Counted from the first letter of the stretch, positions 8,211-17,188 are shown. The stretch: DNA of 64,000 nucleotides from Christensenella sp. UBA1750 (GCA_002315655.1 DCHO01000010.1:2189-66188); one strand, 5' to 3'. The notes: generated by a model from the sequence alone, not told the origin. Translations and numbers: made by a program.

Positions 8211-8516
8211 TTATTCCTCAATTTTTGCGATGGTGTAGATTTTTCCCAACTGTGCCGGATAGGTTTCCAGAATCTCGCCATTGTAGGTGATTTCAAGCAC
8301 ATCGCCCACCTGCAAAAGGCTTGTGCCCTGCACACTGGTTCCGTTTATGGAAAATTGATCCGAGGAATTGAGCTCGCTCTCCCCTTCCAGCGGGGAAACG
8401 AGAATATCATCCCCGTTCACCTCAACGACGGTTGCGCGGAAGGTTTCTTTCTTCTTACAGGAAACAAGGGTCAGTGCCAGCACAAGGCACAGGAACAGCA
8501 GCACAATTTTCTTCAT
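8211..8516 (-). CDS. Small lipoprotein, DUF3221-like
   Basis: 101 residues. The lipoprotein signal peptide ends at VSC (Cys20). The mature part is a small beta barrel of the kind annotated DUF3221 (VVEVNGDDILVSP, then VGDVLEITYNG), which in Firmicutes is usually a lipid-anchored protein of unknown role. Its ATG follows the MATE stop codon directly; the ribosome binding site (GGAGGAG) is inside the last MATE codons, so the two are translationally coupled. Confidence 0.75.
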   Translation of the reverse strand: MKKIVLLFLCLVLALTLVSCKKKETFRATVVEVNGDDILVSPLEGESELNSSDQFSINGTSVQGTSLLQVGDVLEITYNGEILETYPAQLGKIYTIAKIEE

Positions 8517-9902
8517 TTATTCTCCTCCTTCAAGATAGCCCATAGCCTTTTTGCGGCGCACCAGCCATTTTTTCGGCAGATAATAGGCAAGGAACAAAAG
8601 GCTTGTCAGCGTCCAGGACACGGGATAGGAATTGATGACGCCCAGCACGTCATCCACATGAGGCACAACCGCAGCAACCCAGATGACACGCAGCACGCAA
8701 ACGCCTGTCGCGGTGAGAATCATGGGAACGAGGGAATCTCCCGTTCCGCGCAGGGTGCCGGAAAGGATCTCCACAAGGATATACAGTCCGAAGAAGAAGG
8801 CCATGTGCTTGAGGATTCTGATGCCCTCGGCAAGCACCGCAGGGTCATCGGTAAACAGCGGCAGAATGGACTGCCCGGCGAAATAATACAGGGAAGAAAC
8901 GATCAGTGTGGAGATGAGAGAAAGCACCAGACAGATACGCACACACTTGAACATTCTGTCGAATTTCCTTGCGCCGAAATTCTGTCCCACAAAGGTGGTG
9001 ATGGTCACGCCAAAGGCGCCGATGATCATCCAGTAAAAGCCGTCCAGCTTGCCAAAGGCGGTGTAGGCCGCGATGGTCACGGTGCCGTAAGCATTGATGG
9101 AGGCTTGCAGCAGAATATTGGACAGTGCATACATGACCGCCTGCAGCCCCGACGGCAGACCGATTTTGATGGTGTTAACCAGCGTTTCCCTGTGAAAGCG
9201 AATCTTCCTTAAAATAAGTTTGAAGGAAGTGTCCGAGCGCATCAGCGTTGCCATAATCAGCACGCCGGAAATCGCCTGTGCAAGCACAGTCGCCCCGGCT
9301 GCCCCCGCAACGCCCCAGTTGAAGACCAGCACAAACAGAAGGTCTAATACAATGTTCAGAAAACAGCAGATGATGAGGAAAATCAGCGGCCGTCTGGAAT
9401 CACCGACGGCACGCAGGATGCCCGAGCCGATGTTGTAGATGAGGCACGGAATGAGACCGATATAGATGATGCGCAGATAGACGATGGACTGTGCAAGCAC
9501 ATCTTCCGGCGTGCCCATCCAGATGAGTGTTTGCCGGGCGGTAAAAATGCCGATTACAGAAATCAAGCCGCCGCCCACAATGGAGAGCGCAATTCCGGTG
9601 TGCACCGCACGGGAAACGCCTATATCATCCCGACTGCCCCAGAACTGGGCGATGATGACCGTCGCGCCGGAAGAAAGACCCACGAAAAAGCCAACAAGCA
9701 GGTTCAGAATATTGCTGGATGTGCCGCCTACCGCCGCCAGTGCCGCGGTTCCCACGAACTTCCCCACAACCACGGCGTCCACCGTGTTGTATAGCTGCTG
9801 AAAAAATGTACCGAACAGAATGGGAAAGAAGAACAGCAGCACCTCTTTCCAGATATTTCCCTCCGTGATTCCGTTTACGGAGCCATCCTTGAATTGTTTC
9901 AT
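8517..9902 (-). CDS. MATE family efflux transporter
   Basis: 461 residues with about 12 hydrophobic segments in two homologous halves. The N-terminal signature FPILFGTFFQQLYNTVDAVVVGKFVG is typical of NorM/DinF-like MATE pumps, and a GLPSGLQAVMYALSNILLQ segment opens the second half. The family exports drugs or metabolites using sodium or proton gradients. A promoter on the minus strand (TTGAAA, 17 bases, TATACT) lies at 9958-9930, and GGAGAG precedes ATG 9902. The specific substrate is unknown. Confidence 0.93.
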   Translation of the reverse strand: MKQFKDGSVNGITEGNIWKEVLLFFFPILFGTFFQQLYNTVDAVVVGKFVGTAALAAVGGTSSNILNLLVGFFVGLSSGATVIIAQFWGSRDDIGVSRAVHTGIALSIVGGGLISVIGIFTARQTLIWMGTPEDVLAQSIVYLRIIYIGLIPCLIYNIGSGILRAVGDSRRPLIFLIICCFLNIVLDLLFVLVFNWGVAGAAGATVLAQAISGVLIMATLMRSDTSFKLILRKIRFHRETLVNTIKIGLPSGLQAVMYALSNILLQASINAYGTVTIAAYTAFGKLDGFYWMIIGAFGVTITTFVGQNFGARKFDRMFKCVRICLVLSLISTLIVSSLYYFAGQSILPLFTDDPAVLAEGIRILKHMAFFFGLYILVEILSGTLRGTGDSLVPMILTATGVCVLRVIWVAAVVPHVDDVLGVINSYPVSWTLTSLLFLAYYLPKKWLVRRKKAMGYLEGGE

Positions 9903-9929
9903 GCGTAACTCTCCTTCAAAACAAGAGCA

Positions 9930-9958
9930 AGTATAGCAGAAATCCCCGAAAGTTTCAA
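9930..9958 (-). promoter_or_regulatory. Promoter of the MATE / lipoprotein / hydrolase transcript
   Basis: On the minus strand TTGAAA (9958-9953), a 17-base spacer and TATACT (9935-9930), about 28 bases before the MATE start codon. Confidence 0.7.
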
Positions 9959-10025
9959 CCTGCGGCGGCGTATTCTTTTATACGCTTTGGAAACACTAAG
10001 GGAAATCATTTTCGGAGGCTTCTGT

Positions 10026-10751
10026 ATGCTTACGATGTTCATCCGCGCCATTTTCTTTTACGGCTTTCTGCTGCTTCTTCTTCGGCTTATGGGCAAACGG
10101 CAGATTCGGCAACTGCAGCCCTTTGAGCTGGTGTTCACCATCATTGTGGCGAACCTTGCCACCACGCCTATGGCGGATGTAGGGATTCCCCTGCTCTACG
10201 GGGTCATGCCCATCGGGGCACTGATGCTGTGTTACGGGGTCTTCTCCCTGCTCTCTCTGAAATGTGAAAAAGCGCGGGAGATCATCAACGGCAGACCCAC
10301 GGTGCTGGTGCATAACGGGGTCATTGACCAGAGCGAGATGCGGCGGCAGGGTTTCCCACTGCCCGCACTGCTGGAACAGATTCGGGAAAACGGCATTCAG
10401 AACCTATCTGAGGTGGGCTGTGCCATTTTGGAGATTTCCGGCAACGTCAATGTGTTTCCCAATTCCTCCACGCGAAACCTTATTCCGAAGGATCTGGAAA
10501 TCCATCCCGGTTATGAGAACATTCCCATGCACTTTGTCTTGGACGGCGAACTGCAAAAGGACAGTCTGGAATTTGTGCATCTGTCCCGAACATGGCTGGA
10601 ACAGCAGCTTTCCCGATTTCAAACGACGGTTGAAAACACTTATTTTTGTTCCGTGGACACCAACGGTATGATGTGGGTGCAGAAAAAAGGCGAGGAGAAA
10701 GCGCGCCACGTTCAGGTGCTGACCGATTCCCAAGCGAGGTGGTATGAATGA
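10026..10751 (+). CDS. DUF421 (YetF-like) membrane protein
   Basis: About 241 residues. Three hydrophobic segments at the N-terminus (FIRAIFFYGFLLLLLRL, the segment around FELVFTIIVANLATT, and YGVMPIGALMLCYGVF) are followed by a soluble domain with the DUF421 signature, where INGRPTVLVHNGVID and GCAILEISGNVNVFP are characteristic. ATG 10026 has GGAGG 8 bases upstream; an earlier in-frame ATG at 9987 has none. It overlaps the next gene by ATGA. In Bacilli and Clostridia this family is commonly paired with a DUF4363 gene and several members are sporulation-linked. Function unknown. Confidence 0.88.
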   Translation: MLTMFIRAIFFYGFLLLLLRLMGKRQIRQLQPFELVFTIIVANLATTPMADVGIPLLYGVMPIGALMLCYGVFSLLSLKCEKAREIINGRPTVLVHNGVIDQSEMRRQGFPLPALLEQIRENGIQNLSEVGCAILEISGNVNVFPNSSTRNLIPKDLEIHPGYENIPMHFVLDGELQKDSLEFVHLSRTWLEQQLSRFQTTVENTYFCSVDTNGMMWVQKKGEEKARHVQVLTDSQARWYE

Positions 10752-11125
10752 ATTCCTGTAAGGTGTTGATCGCACTGTCTCTTGTTCTGCTGCTCACGGG
10801 AAGCCTTTTTGTGATTTCCATCACGAAAAACGGGAATACGCTCATTGCACTTGCCGACAGGCTGGATGAGGAGCTTAATGACAACTCTGAAAACGCGACA
10901 GAAAGGCTGTCCGAATTTCAGGCCCTTTGGCAGAAAGTGGAACCTTTCTGGCAATGCGTGACGCTGCACAAGGACATTGAGACGGTAAACGAGCAGTTGG
11001 CGGAAGTGAAGAACGCCATGGACACGGGCGATAACGATTCGGCTTCGGTCAGTGCCGCACTGCTCAAAGAGGCGGTTGTTGCCATTTTGCAAAAAGAAGG
11101 ATTGAGCCTGCAAAACATACTTTAA
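10748..11125 (+). CDS. DUF4363-like small anchored protein
   Basis: 125 residues. One N-terminal hydrophobic segment (VLIALSLVLLLTGSLFVIS) without a lipobox Cys suggests a membrane anchor; the rest is helical and acidic, with Trp and Phe in the pattern FQALWQKVEPFWQ seen in DUF4363 proteins. The ATG overlaps the stop of the DUF421 gene (ATGA), so the two are coupled and probably act together. Confidence 0.78.
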   Translation: MNSCKVLIALSLVLLLTGSLFVISITKNGNTLIALADRLDEELNDNSENATERLSEFQALWQKVEPFWQCVTLHKDIETVNEQLAEVKNAMDTGDNDSASVSAALLKEAVVAILQKEGLSLQNIL

Positions 11126-11129
11126 TGTA

Positions 11130-11158
11130 TTGTAAATTGTCGGATTTTCTGTTATAAT
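11130..11158 (+). promoter_or_regulatory. Promoter of the HD-domain gene
   Basis: TTGTAA (11130-11135), a 17-base spacer and TATAAT (11153-11158), 43 bases before the start codon. Confidence 0.75.
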
Positions 11159-11200
11159 GACAGAAAAGCAGCAAGCCATGAGGCTTGGGAGGTTCGACCC

Positions 11201-11842
11201 ATGAACGAAACCCATGTCCAGATGCTTAACGATATTCGATGTATGATCGCGGATTCCGGCGTAGAATCCTTCTTAGACTCCAATCCTTTCCGAAGCCGAG
11301 CCGATCACCTGTACCGCTGTTACTGCTGGGCGAAGCGCATTCTCCCCTGCCGCCCCGATGCGGATGCAGAACTGACCCTTGTTTCCACGCTCTTTCACGA
11401 CATTGGCGTGATCGCCTGCAAGGAGAAAACCGGCAAGGAAGGGCATGATGTGCTGGGCGGCGACATTGTAAAGGATTATCTCCTGAATCACGGCTATGAT
11501 GCCGCGTTTGCGGAAAAGGTCGCCTATCTTGTCGCCCACCATCAACAGCGGGAGCTGCTGAACGCGCCCGACACCCCCATCGAGCACATCATACTGATGG
11601 AAGCCGATATGCTGGATGAGCGCGGCGCGCTGGGTGTGGTGTGGGACGCCATGGCGGAGGGTGCGCAGGAACAGCAATCCTACGAAAGCACCCTTGCCCG
11701 CTTCAAAAAGCGCAAGCTCTACAAGCACCCGGATCGCAATCCAATGGTGACGGAAATCGCCCGGGAGATCTGGTGGGAAAAGGTCAGACTGCACATGGCT
11801 TTTGTCGATGCACTGGAAAAAGATTTAGGTATAAACGAATAA
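11201..11842 (+). CDS. HD-domain phosphohydrolase
   Basis: 213 residues of the HD superfamily of metal-dependent phosphohydrolases. The His-Asp pair is in STLFHDIGV (about residues 64-72), with further conserved His in KEGHDVLGG and VAHHQQRE, and Asp in MEADMLDERG. Cytosolic, with no other domain. Substrate unknown; many small HD proteins act on nucleotides. It has its own promoter and ends in a terminator. Confidence 0.85.
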   Translation: MNETHVQMLNDIRCMIADSGVESFLDSNPFRSRADHLYRCYCWAKRILPCRPDADAELTLVSTLFHDIGVIACKEKTGKEGHDVLGGDIVKDYLLNHGYDAAFAEKVAYLVAHHQQRELLNAPDTPIEHIILMEADMLDERGALGVVWDAMAEGAQEQQSYESTLARFKKRKLYKHPDRNPMVTEIAREIWWEKVRLHMAFVDALEKDLGINE

Positions 11843-11847
11843 ACATA

Positions 11848-11890
11848 AAAAAGAAGGCATCCGCGCATGGAACGCGAATGTCTTCTTTTT
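11848..11890. terminator. Terminator between the HD gene and the SDR gene
   Basis: AAAAAGAAGGCAT...CGCG pairs with CGCG...ATGTCTTCTTTTT. It has T-rich ends on both strands and serves converging genes. Confidence 0.8.
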
Positions 11891-11899
11891 GTTTTGAAC

Positions 11900-12691
11900 T
11901 TATTTCAGCATGGAGCAGCCGTCCACACGCAGGCAGGCACCGGAAACGTGCTCGGCTTCCTCGGAGGCGAGATACACGCAAGCCCAGCCATCGTCATCGG
12001 GCAGACCGACGCGACCCAGAGGATAAGTGGGGTAATCGGTGTAATATTCGCGGGGGAGCTGGATGGAGCCCTTGGGGAAGGGCTGGGGGTTGCCGGACTT
12101 GAACTCGATCTTTACGCCGGAGGGCATGATCATGTTCACGCGGATGCCATACTGCGCGAACTCAATGGCGGTCTCACGCATGAGCATGTGCATACCGCCC
12201 TTGGTGAAGGCGTACACAGCGTCAAAGTCGGTAGGTCTCTTGCCGTGGACGGAAGAAATGAAGGTGATGCTGCCCTTGGTTTCCTTTAAGTAAGGCAGAA
12301 CCGCCTGGCACATATTGAGGTAGCCGCCCAGGTTGACGCGGATGAGCAGGTCGATGTCGGACAGGGGATACTTGTCCATGGGCCACTGCTTCTGCAGAGC
12401 AGCGTTGTTGACCAGACCGTCGATGCGTCCCCACTTGTCATAAGCGGCCTTGCACATGGCCTGAGCCTGCTTGGGATCGGAAACGTCCGCCTGATAAAGG
12501 ATGCAGCAATCCTCACCGCCGATGGCCTGGATTTCCTTCAAAGCATCCTGTGCCATCGCAGGATTGGAGTTGCAGTTCATCACGCACTTGGCGCCGGACT
12601 TGACGAAGCAGCGAATGATGCCCTTGCCAATGCCCTTGCCGGAGCCGGTGACGATAAAGACCTTACCGGTCATATCAAAAGCCTTATTCAT
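11900..12691 (-). CDS. SDR family oxidoreductase
   Basis: 263 residues. A classical short-chain dehydrogenase: nucleotide motif VTGSGKGIG (residues about 14-22), LVNNAAL, catalytic Ser in FISSVHG, and Tyr/Lys in YAFTKGG. The family uses NAD(P)H to interconvert alcohols and ketones, including sugar and sugar-acid substrates. GGAGGG precedes ATG 12691. It follows a second SDR by 15 bases and lies downstream of an enolase-superfamily dehydratase, so a role in sugar-acid breakdown is plausible. Confidence 0.88.
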   Translation of the reverse strand: MNKAFDMTGKVFIVTGSGKGIGKGIIRCFVKSGAKCVMNCNSNPAMAQDALKEIQAIGGEDCCILYQADVSDPKQAQAMCKAAYDKWGRIDGLVNNAALQKQWPMDKYPLSDIDLLIRVNLGGYLNMCQAVLPYLKETKGSITFISSVHGKRPTDFDAVYAFTKGGMHMLMRETAIEFAQYGIRVNMIMPSGVKIEFKSGNPQPFPKGSIQLPREYYTDYPTYPLGRVGLPDDDGWACVYLASEEAEHVSGACLRVDGCSMLK

Positions 12692-12706
12692 TTGATTCGC
12701 CCTCCC

Positions 12707-13465
12707 TTAGTCTCTGAAGCCGTAGTGCAGCTCGAAGCCGCCGTCGGCGCGGATGTTGGAGCCATTGACGAAGTTGGCATCCTCGGAAGCCAAGAACGCG
12801 GCAACACCGGCGATCTCTTCCTGGGTACCGGCCTTCTTGCGAGGCACCTTCTTCTCCATCAGATCCATGATATAGAGGTTGGAGAAAGTGGATTCAAAGA
12901 TCTTGTCGTCGCCTTCCACAGCGCCGGCTTCCACGATGTTGGCCTGGATGCCCTTGCGTCCGTAGAACAGAGCGGCTTCCTTGCACAGCATATTGATGCA
13001 GCCCTTGGCCACGGAATACATAGGCGTGGAGCCGGTGGGCTTGTCGCAGTGGATGGAGCTGACATAGACGATCTTGCCGTTGCCGTACTTGGCCATGTCA
13101 TTACCAATGGCGACGGTCAGAAGGTAAGCGGACTTGGCGTTCTCATCGACCTGCTCCAAGAACAGTTCATGGGAAACATCGGCGACGGAGCACTTGACGG
13201 CGTGGTTGTTGTTGTGCACCAACACGTCGATGCGGCCAAACTTGGCGTTGACTTCCTCAACCAGCTTCTCGCAGCCTTCGGGCGTCACGATGCAGGGATT
13301 GACGATCATGGCCTTTGCGCCAAGATTCTCAACGGTCTTGAGTAAGTCTTCGGTGCCCTTACCGAGAACGAGGTTAGCGCCTTCCTTCGCAAAGCGAACG
13401 GCGAGTGCTTCGCCCTGAGCGGTGCAGGCTTCCGTTACATACACAGTTTTTCCAGTGAAACGCAT
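12707..13465 (-). CDS. SDR family protein with altered nucleotide-binding motif
   Basis: 252 residues. The catalytic Tyr/Lys (MYSVAKG) and Ser (VSSIHC) are kept, and the C-terminal GSNIRADGGF fits a classical SDR. The glycine-rich loop is VTEACTAQG in place of Thr-Gly-x3-Gly-x-Gly, so two of its three glycines are Glu and Ala; the usual Asn-Asn-Ala-Gly is HNNNHA. It may bind the cofactor weakly or pair with the intact SDR next to it. AAGGGGG precedes ATG 13465, and a promoter (TTGAAA-17-CATAAT) lies upstream. Confidence 0.8.
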   Translation of the reverse strand: MRFTGKTVYVTEACTAQGEALAVRFAKEGANLVLGKGTEDLLKTVENLGAKAMIVNPCIVTPEGCEKLVEEVNAKFGRIDVLVHNNNHAVKCSVADVSHELFLEQVDENAKSAYLLTVAIGNDMAKYGNGKIVYVSSIHCDKPTGSTPMYSVAKGCINMLCKEAALFYGRKGIQANIVEAGAVEGDDKIFESTFSNLYIMDLMEKKVPRKKAGTQEEIAGVAAFLASEDANFVNGSNIRADGGFELHYGFRD

Positions 13466-13509
13466 AGTATGGAATCCCCCTTAAAGTGGTTTGATACTGT
13501 AAGTTATTA

Positions 13510-13538
13510 TGGCACAGGAAGTGTAAAATTTCAACGCA
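13510..13538 (-). promoter_or_regulatory. Promoter of the two-SDR transcript
   Basis: On the minus strand TTGAAA, a 17-base spacer and CATAAT within about 13538-13510, between the dehydratase terminator and the SDR start. Confidence 0.6.
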
Positions 13539-13603
13539 TTGTTTATAAAGGAATAGTGAAAAGCACATCCTGTTCCGCAGCTCAAAAACAGCCGCCTTTT
13601 CGT

Positions 13604-13636
13604 GAAAAAGCCGCCGCCGCGAAAGCGGCGACGGCC
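13604..13636 (-). terminator. Terminator of the enolase-superfamily gene
   Basis: GC-rich hairpin with a GAAA-type loop (GCCGCCGCCGC / GCGGCGACGGC), followed on the minus strand by CTTTTT. Confidence 0.82.
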
Positions 13637-13667
13637 ATGAAAAACGGGTTGTTTTTCTGTTGTGGAA

Positions 13668-15044
13668 TTAGGACCACAGACGGTCGTGAGACAGCCAGTT
13701 GTTCCATTCGTCGGTGGATTCCCACAGACCGGGGATTTCGGGATGGATGTGAGCGGCCAGGACTTCGTCATCGAGCTCGTCGATACCGATACCGGGCTTC
13801 TCGGGAACAGCCATGAAGCCGTCGATGATGCGGGGCTTCTCGGTGTCCTTGACCATGTCAGACCACCACTCGCAGTCGTTGGAGTGGAATTCCAGACCCA
13901 GGAAGTTGTTGGTGGCAGCGGCAACGTGCACGGCGGCCAGGCAGGCAACGGGAGTCTCGGCCATATGCAGAGCCATGGCGACACCCTTCTCCTCGGCGTA
14001 GTCGCCGATCTTCTTGGTCTCGTAGATACCACCGGAGGACAGGATGTCGGGGTGGATGATGGAGACAGCGCCGGCGTCCAGCAGGGGCTTGAAGTTCTCG
14101 AGCAGGTAAATGTCTTCACCGGTGGCGATGGGGGTGGTGGAGGCGTTGTGCAGACGCACATACTGCTCGGTCAGCTGCCAGGGGATCATATCCTCGAGCC
14201 AGCACATATTGTAGTCGTCCAGACGGTGAGACAGCTTGATGCAGTCTTCCACGCCGATGTGGCCGAAGTGGTCGATGGACAGGGGGATTTCGTAGCCGAT
14301 CACGCTGCGGACTTCCTTGACGTAATTCTCAAGGTAGTCGAAGCCCTTCTTGGTGATGTGGATGCCGGTGAAGGGGTGAGCGATGTTCTGCTGATCGTAG
14401 GAACGGTTGGACCAGAAGCGATAAGCGGCCTGGTCGCCGGCCTTCTTGGCTTCACGAGCCTTCTGGCCGTAGATGCGATACTGATCGAGGAAACCAACGG
14501 GAGCGGACAGACCGCCCTCGACGTCCCACAGCTGGTTGATGCCAAGGTCCATCTTGAGCATGGTGTAGCCGTGCTTCTCGACGCGCTTCTTCAGAGCTTC
14601 GCCCATGTTGAGGCCGGTGTCCTTGCCGTCAACGTCGGTGTCGCAGTACATACGAACCTGGTCACGGAACTTGCCGCCCAGCATCTGATAAACGGGGATG
14701 CCGTAAGCCTTACCGGCAATATCCCACAGAGCCAGCTCGACGCCGCAGACGCCGCCGGCCTGACGGGACTGACCGCCGAACTGCTTGATGCGACGGAAAA
14801 TCTTGTCGATGTTGCAGGGGTTCTCGCCGATGAGGAAACGCTTCAGCATCTGTGCATAGAGCTTGGATGCGCCGTCACGGACTTCGCCGTAACCGGTGAT
14901 GCCCTGGTTGGTCTCGATGCGGAGCAGGGTGCAGTGCATGGGAGCACCGACGATGTCCACAAAACGCATGTCGGTAATCTTCAGCTCAGTGGGCTTGGAA
15001 TACGTGTTGACATGGGCAAGAGTCTGTTCATAATTCTCAGCCAT
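13668..15044 (-). CDS. Mandelate racemase / enolase superfamily dehydratase
   Basis: 458 residues. The N-terminal capping domain is followed by a TIM barrel with the superfamily residues: LKMDLG (first catalytic position), metal ligands Asp in SIDHFG, Glu in WLEDM and Glu in TGEDIYLL, and a His in ALHMAETP. Members dehydrate sugar acids such as galactonate, gluconate, mannonate or fuconate. Two inserts (about residues 180-230) make it longer than the usual 380-400. AGGGAGGAA precedes ATG 15044. The two SDRs follow it, though a terminator lies between. The exact sugar acid cannot be told. Confidence 0.88.
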   Translation of the reverse strand: MAENYEQTLAHVNTYSKPTELKITDMRFVDIVGAPMHCTLLRIETNQGITGYGEVRDGASKLYAQMLKRFLIGENPCNIDKIFRRIKQFGGQSRQAGGVCGVELALWDIAGKAYGIPVYQMLGGKFRDQVRMYCDTDVDGKDTGLNMGEALKKRVEKHGYTMLKMDLGINQLWDVEGGLSAPVGFLDQYRIYGQKAREAKKAGDQAAYRFWSNRSYDQQNIAHPFTGIHITKKGFDYLENYVKEVRSVIGYEIPLSIDHFGHIGVEDCIKLSHRLDDYNMCWLEDMIPWQLTEQYVRLHNASTTPIATGEDIYLLENFKPLLDAGAVSIIHPDILSSGGIYETKKIGDYAEEKGVAMALHMAETPVACLAAVHVAAATNNFLGLEFHSNDCEWWSDMVKDTEKPRIIDGFMAVPEKPGIGIDELDDEVLAAHIHPEIPGLWESTDEWNNWLSHDRLWS

Positions 15045-15097
15045 TTGGAATTCCTCCCTAAATACTTGCCCGGTGAACCCGGGTTATTACAGCTTAT

Positions 15098-15126
15098 ATC
15101 ATACACACTTTTTATCAATCGCGCAA
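15098..15126 (-). promoter_or_regulatory. Promoter of the enolase-superfamily gene
   Basis: On the minus strand TTGCGC, a 17-base spacer and TATGAT lie within about 15126-15098. A CCCGG/CCGGG dyad follows in the leader at 15069-15083, a possible operator. Confidence 0.5.
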
Positions 15127-15186
15127 GAGTTTTTTCAAACTTATTTCAGGCAATTTCAAATCCTGAAACAAACGCCCGAAACATAT

Positions 15187-15870
15187 TCATATTTTGTTAT
15201 TGTAAATGACTGTTTTGAGCCTTGCGCAGTCATTCAGGTGCAAAAGCGGCTCGCGGCTGCCGGGCATAAGCAAAAGTCCCGAAATCGTTTTGCCCATCCA
15301 GAAGTCTTTCAGCCAGACGGAATCTTCACAGGGCAGAAGAACGCCTTCGGAAAGCAGTCTCTCCCCTTCTCTTACGGAGGGTTTTCGTTTCAGATCGTTT
15401 TGCGTAAGGGCGGAGACGATCTCCCGTGTCCTTTCCCCCACCGCCGCACGATAGGCAAGCAATTCGTTTAGCGGAACCTCTTTGGAGAGCGACAGAATCT
15501 CCTCATCGTTCATGGCGTTGCCCGTATCGGTAACATCGGTTTTCAGCCGTTCCGCCCATGTTCTGTCAAACACCTGCTGTTCTCCCGCGATCAGAAGGTT
15601 CATCACCGCATCCTCAATGCGGGTGATGTGCCACAGGCTCCAAAGAATCGTCACGTCCTTCTTTGTGGGCATCACGGCAGCCATTTTCTGCGTAAGCCCT
15701 TGGATGAGCGCATCAAACTCGTTGCTTTCGCTTCCATAAACTCTGCTTTCATGCAGCTGCCCATGCAAAATGAGATAGAGCGACTTGGCTTCCTCAATCT
15801 TGTCCTTTGCGGAGAGCAGGCGATTCAGTTCCTTGTGGTTTTCGGAAAAATCCGTTCCATAGTATTTCAT
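15187..15870 (-). CDS. DinB-like four-helix protein
   Basis: 227 residues, helical throughout. The segments WSLWHITRIEDAVMN and LLLMPGSREPLLHLNDC match the DinB/YfiT-like metal-binding four-helix bundle, with His in the first helix pair and near the end. The family includes thiol-dependent transferases and stress proteins; function here is unknown. No good ribosome binding site precedes ATG 15870. The terminator of the upstream epimerase lies just before it, so expression may be low or depend on read-through. Confidence 0.75.
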   Translation of the reverse strand: MKYYGTDFSENHKELNRLLSAKDKIEEAKSLYLILHGQLHESRVYGSESNEFDALIQGLTQKMAAVMPTKKDVTILWSLWHITRIEDAVMNLLIAGEQQVFDRTWAERLKTDVTDTGNAMNDEEILSLSKEVPLNELLAYRAAVGERTREIVSALTQNDLKRKPSVREGERLLSEGVLLPCEDSVWLKDFWMGKTISGLLLMPGSREPLLHLNDCARLKTVIYNNKI

Positions 15871-15874
15871 ACTG

Positions 15875-15922
15875 TTCTAAAAACGGAGGAATGCCGCTGT
15901 TTGGCACTCCCCCGCGTTTTTC
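15875..15922 (-). terminator. Terminator of the first AGE-type epimerase gene
   Basis: AAAAACG...GGAATGCC pairs with GGCACTCC...CGTTTTT around a short loop, and is U-rich on both sides. It lies between the epimerase stop and the DinB-like gene. Confidence 0.7.
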
Positions 15923-15929
15923 CTTCTGA

Positions 15930-17147
15930 TTATTCGTTTTCGTATCTCTCGATGATCTCGAAGCACATTCTGGCGTTGTGATAAGGGCACTTCCAGCCGT
16001 CGATCTTGCCCATGCGCTTGGAGGCCAGCACTTCGCCGTTGTTGCCGACGCTGGCGAACCATTCGCCGTACTCATGGTCAACGACATACTTGTCGATGAA
16101 CTCAAAGGCCTTGAGGGAAGCATCCAGGAACCGGTCGCCGCCGCCATACTGCCAAGCGTTGAGGAAGCCGACCACTTCTTCGGCCTGCACCCACCAGGAG
16201 CGCATGGTGTTGATGGTCTTTTCTACGGGGTTATATTCGTAGATCATGGAGCCGTCGGGCAGAACGGACTCGTCCAGGCAGGTGCCGGCCATGCGCACGC
16301 ACATGGGCTTGGCCTTCATCCACATATCTTCCTGATTCAGCACTTCGGCGGTCTCCATCATGAGCCAGGTGCCCTCAATGTCGTGGCCGTAGGAAATGTC
16401 GGGATCGGTGTAGGACCAATCATCGCGGAAGAACATCTTGTAGTGGGCGATGTCGGAATCGTAGACCTTGTCCAGCATGATGTTCAGGAACATACGCACC
16501 TTGTCGGCCTGATACTGCGTCTTTTCCACGCGCAGCAGGCAGGTGTAGGCCTCGATTAAGTGCAAGTGGGTGTTCATGGTCTTGGTGGACTCGGCATGGG
16601 GGTTGATGTTGGAGACCTGACGCTCCAATTCATACTTCCAGTCGCGGGTCAGGGCTTCCCAGTAGCCGGGATTCTTCGCGTCGAAGGCGTATTTGTCGAG
16701 CAGGTCGCGGATGGCAATGGCTTTCACGCGGGCTTCATCGCAGTCAAAGGCGCGGCAGTATTCGGACAGAGCATAGATGGCGAAGGCGTTGCCGTAGACG
16801 AACTTCTTGTCGTCAATGGGGTTGCCCTTGGCATCCAGCATGAAGTAGCAGCCGCCGTACTCCTTGTCGATGAAGTATTCGACCAGGTAATCGTAGGCAC
16901 GCTTGGCGAGGGTCTTGTACTTCTCGTCCTTCAAGATGCGGTAAGCGGAAGAGAAGGTCCACACAAGGCGGGCGTTGAGCACCAAGCACTTGGGGCCGTC
17001 CTTCACGGGGGTGCCGTCGCGGTTCACGACGCCGTAGAAGCCGCCGTTTTCTTCATCCACGTCGTATTTTTCCCAGAAGGGAAGAATATCGTTCAGCAGT
17101 TCGTTCTTTGCCATCTCGTAGAGCTTGGTAAATCTTGCGTCTTTCAT
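15930..17147 (-). CDS. AGE-family sugar 2-epimerase (cellobiose 2-epimerase-like), copy 1
   Basis: 405 residues, the family's usual size. An (alpha/alpha)6 barrel protein of the N-acylglucosamine / cellobiose 2-epimerase family, which epimerises the reducing-end sugar at C2 (glucose to mannose series). The expected His positions are visible: NTHLHLIEAYT, YGHDIEGTWLMMETAE and CPYHNARMCFEIIERY. Cytosolic. A strong promoter (TTGAAA-17-TATAAT) and AAGGAGA precede ATG 17147. A close paralogue of equal length lies at 28687-29904. With alpha- and beta-mannosidases in the window, a role in mannose-containing oligosaccharide use is likely. Confidence 0.88.
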   Translation of the reverse strand: MKDARFTKLYEMAKNELLNDILPFWEKYDVDEENGGFYGVVNRDGTPVKDGPKCLVLNARLVWTFSSAYRILKDEKYKTLAKRAYDYLVEYFIDKEYGGCYFMLDAKGNPIDDKKFVYGNAFAIYALSEYCRAFDCDEARVKAIAIRDLLDKYAFDAKNPGYWEALTRDWKYELERQVSNINPHAESTKTMNTHLHLIEAYTCLLRVEKTQYQADKVRMFLNIMLDKVYDSDIAHYKMFFRDDWSYTDPDISYGHDIEGTWLMMETAEVLNQEDMWMKAKPMCVRMAGTCLDESVLPDGSMIYEYNPVEKTINTMRSWWVQAEEVVGFLNAWQYGGGDRFLDASLKAFEFIDKYVVDHEYGEWFASVGNNGEVLASKRMGKIDGWKCPYHNARMCFEIIERYENE

Positions 17148-17188
17148 AAATATCTCCTTTTTCTTTCGGTATTGACCGATTTGTTATT

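Noticed and set aside
13662..15209. 515-residue open frame opposite the enolase-superfamily gene
   Set aside because: Mirror frame of a high-GC gene with clear catalytic motifs on the other strand; no family features.
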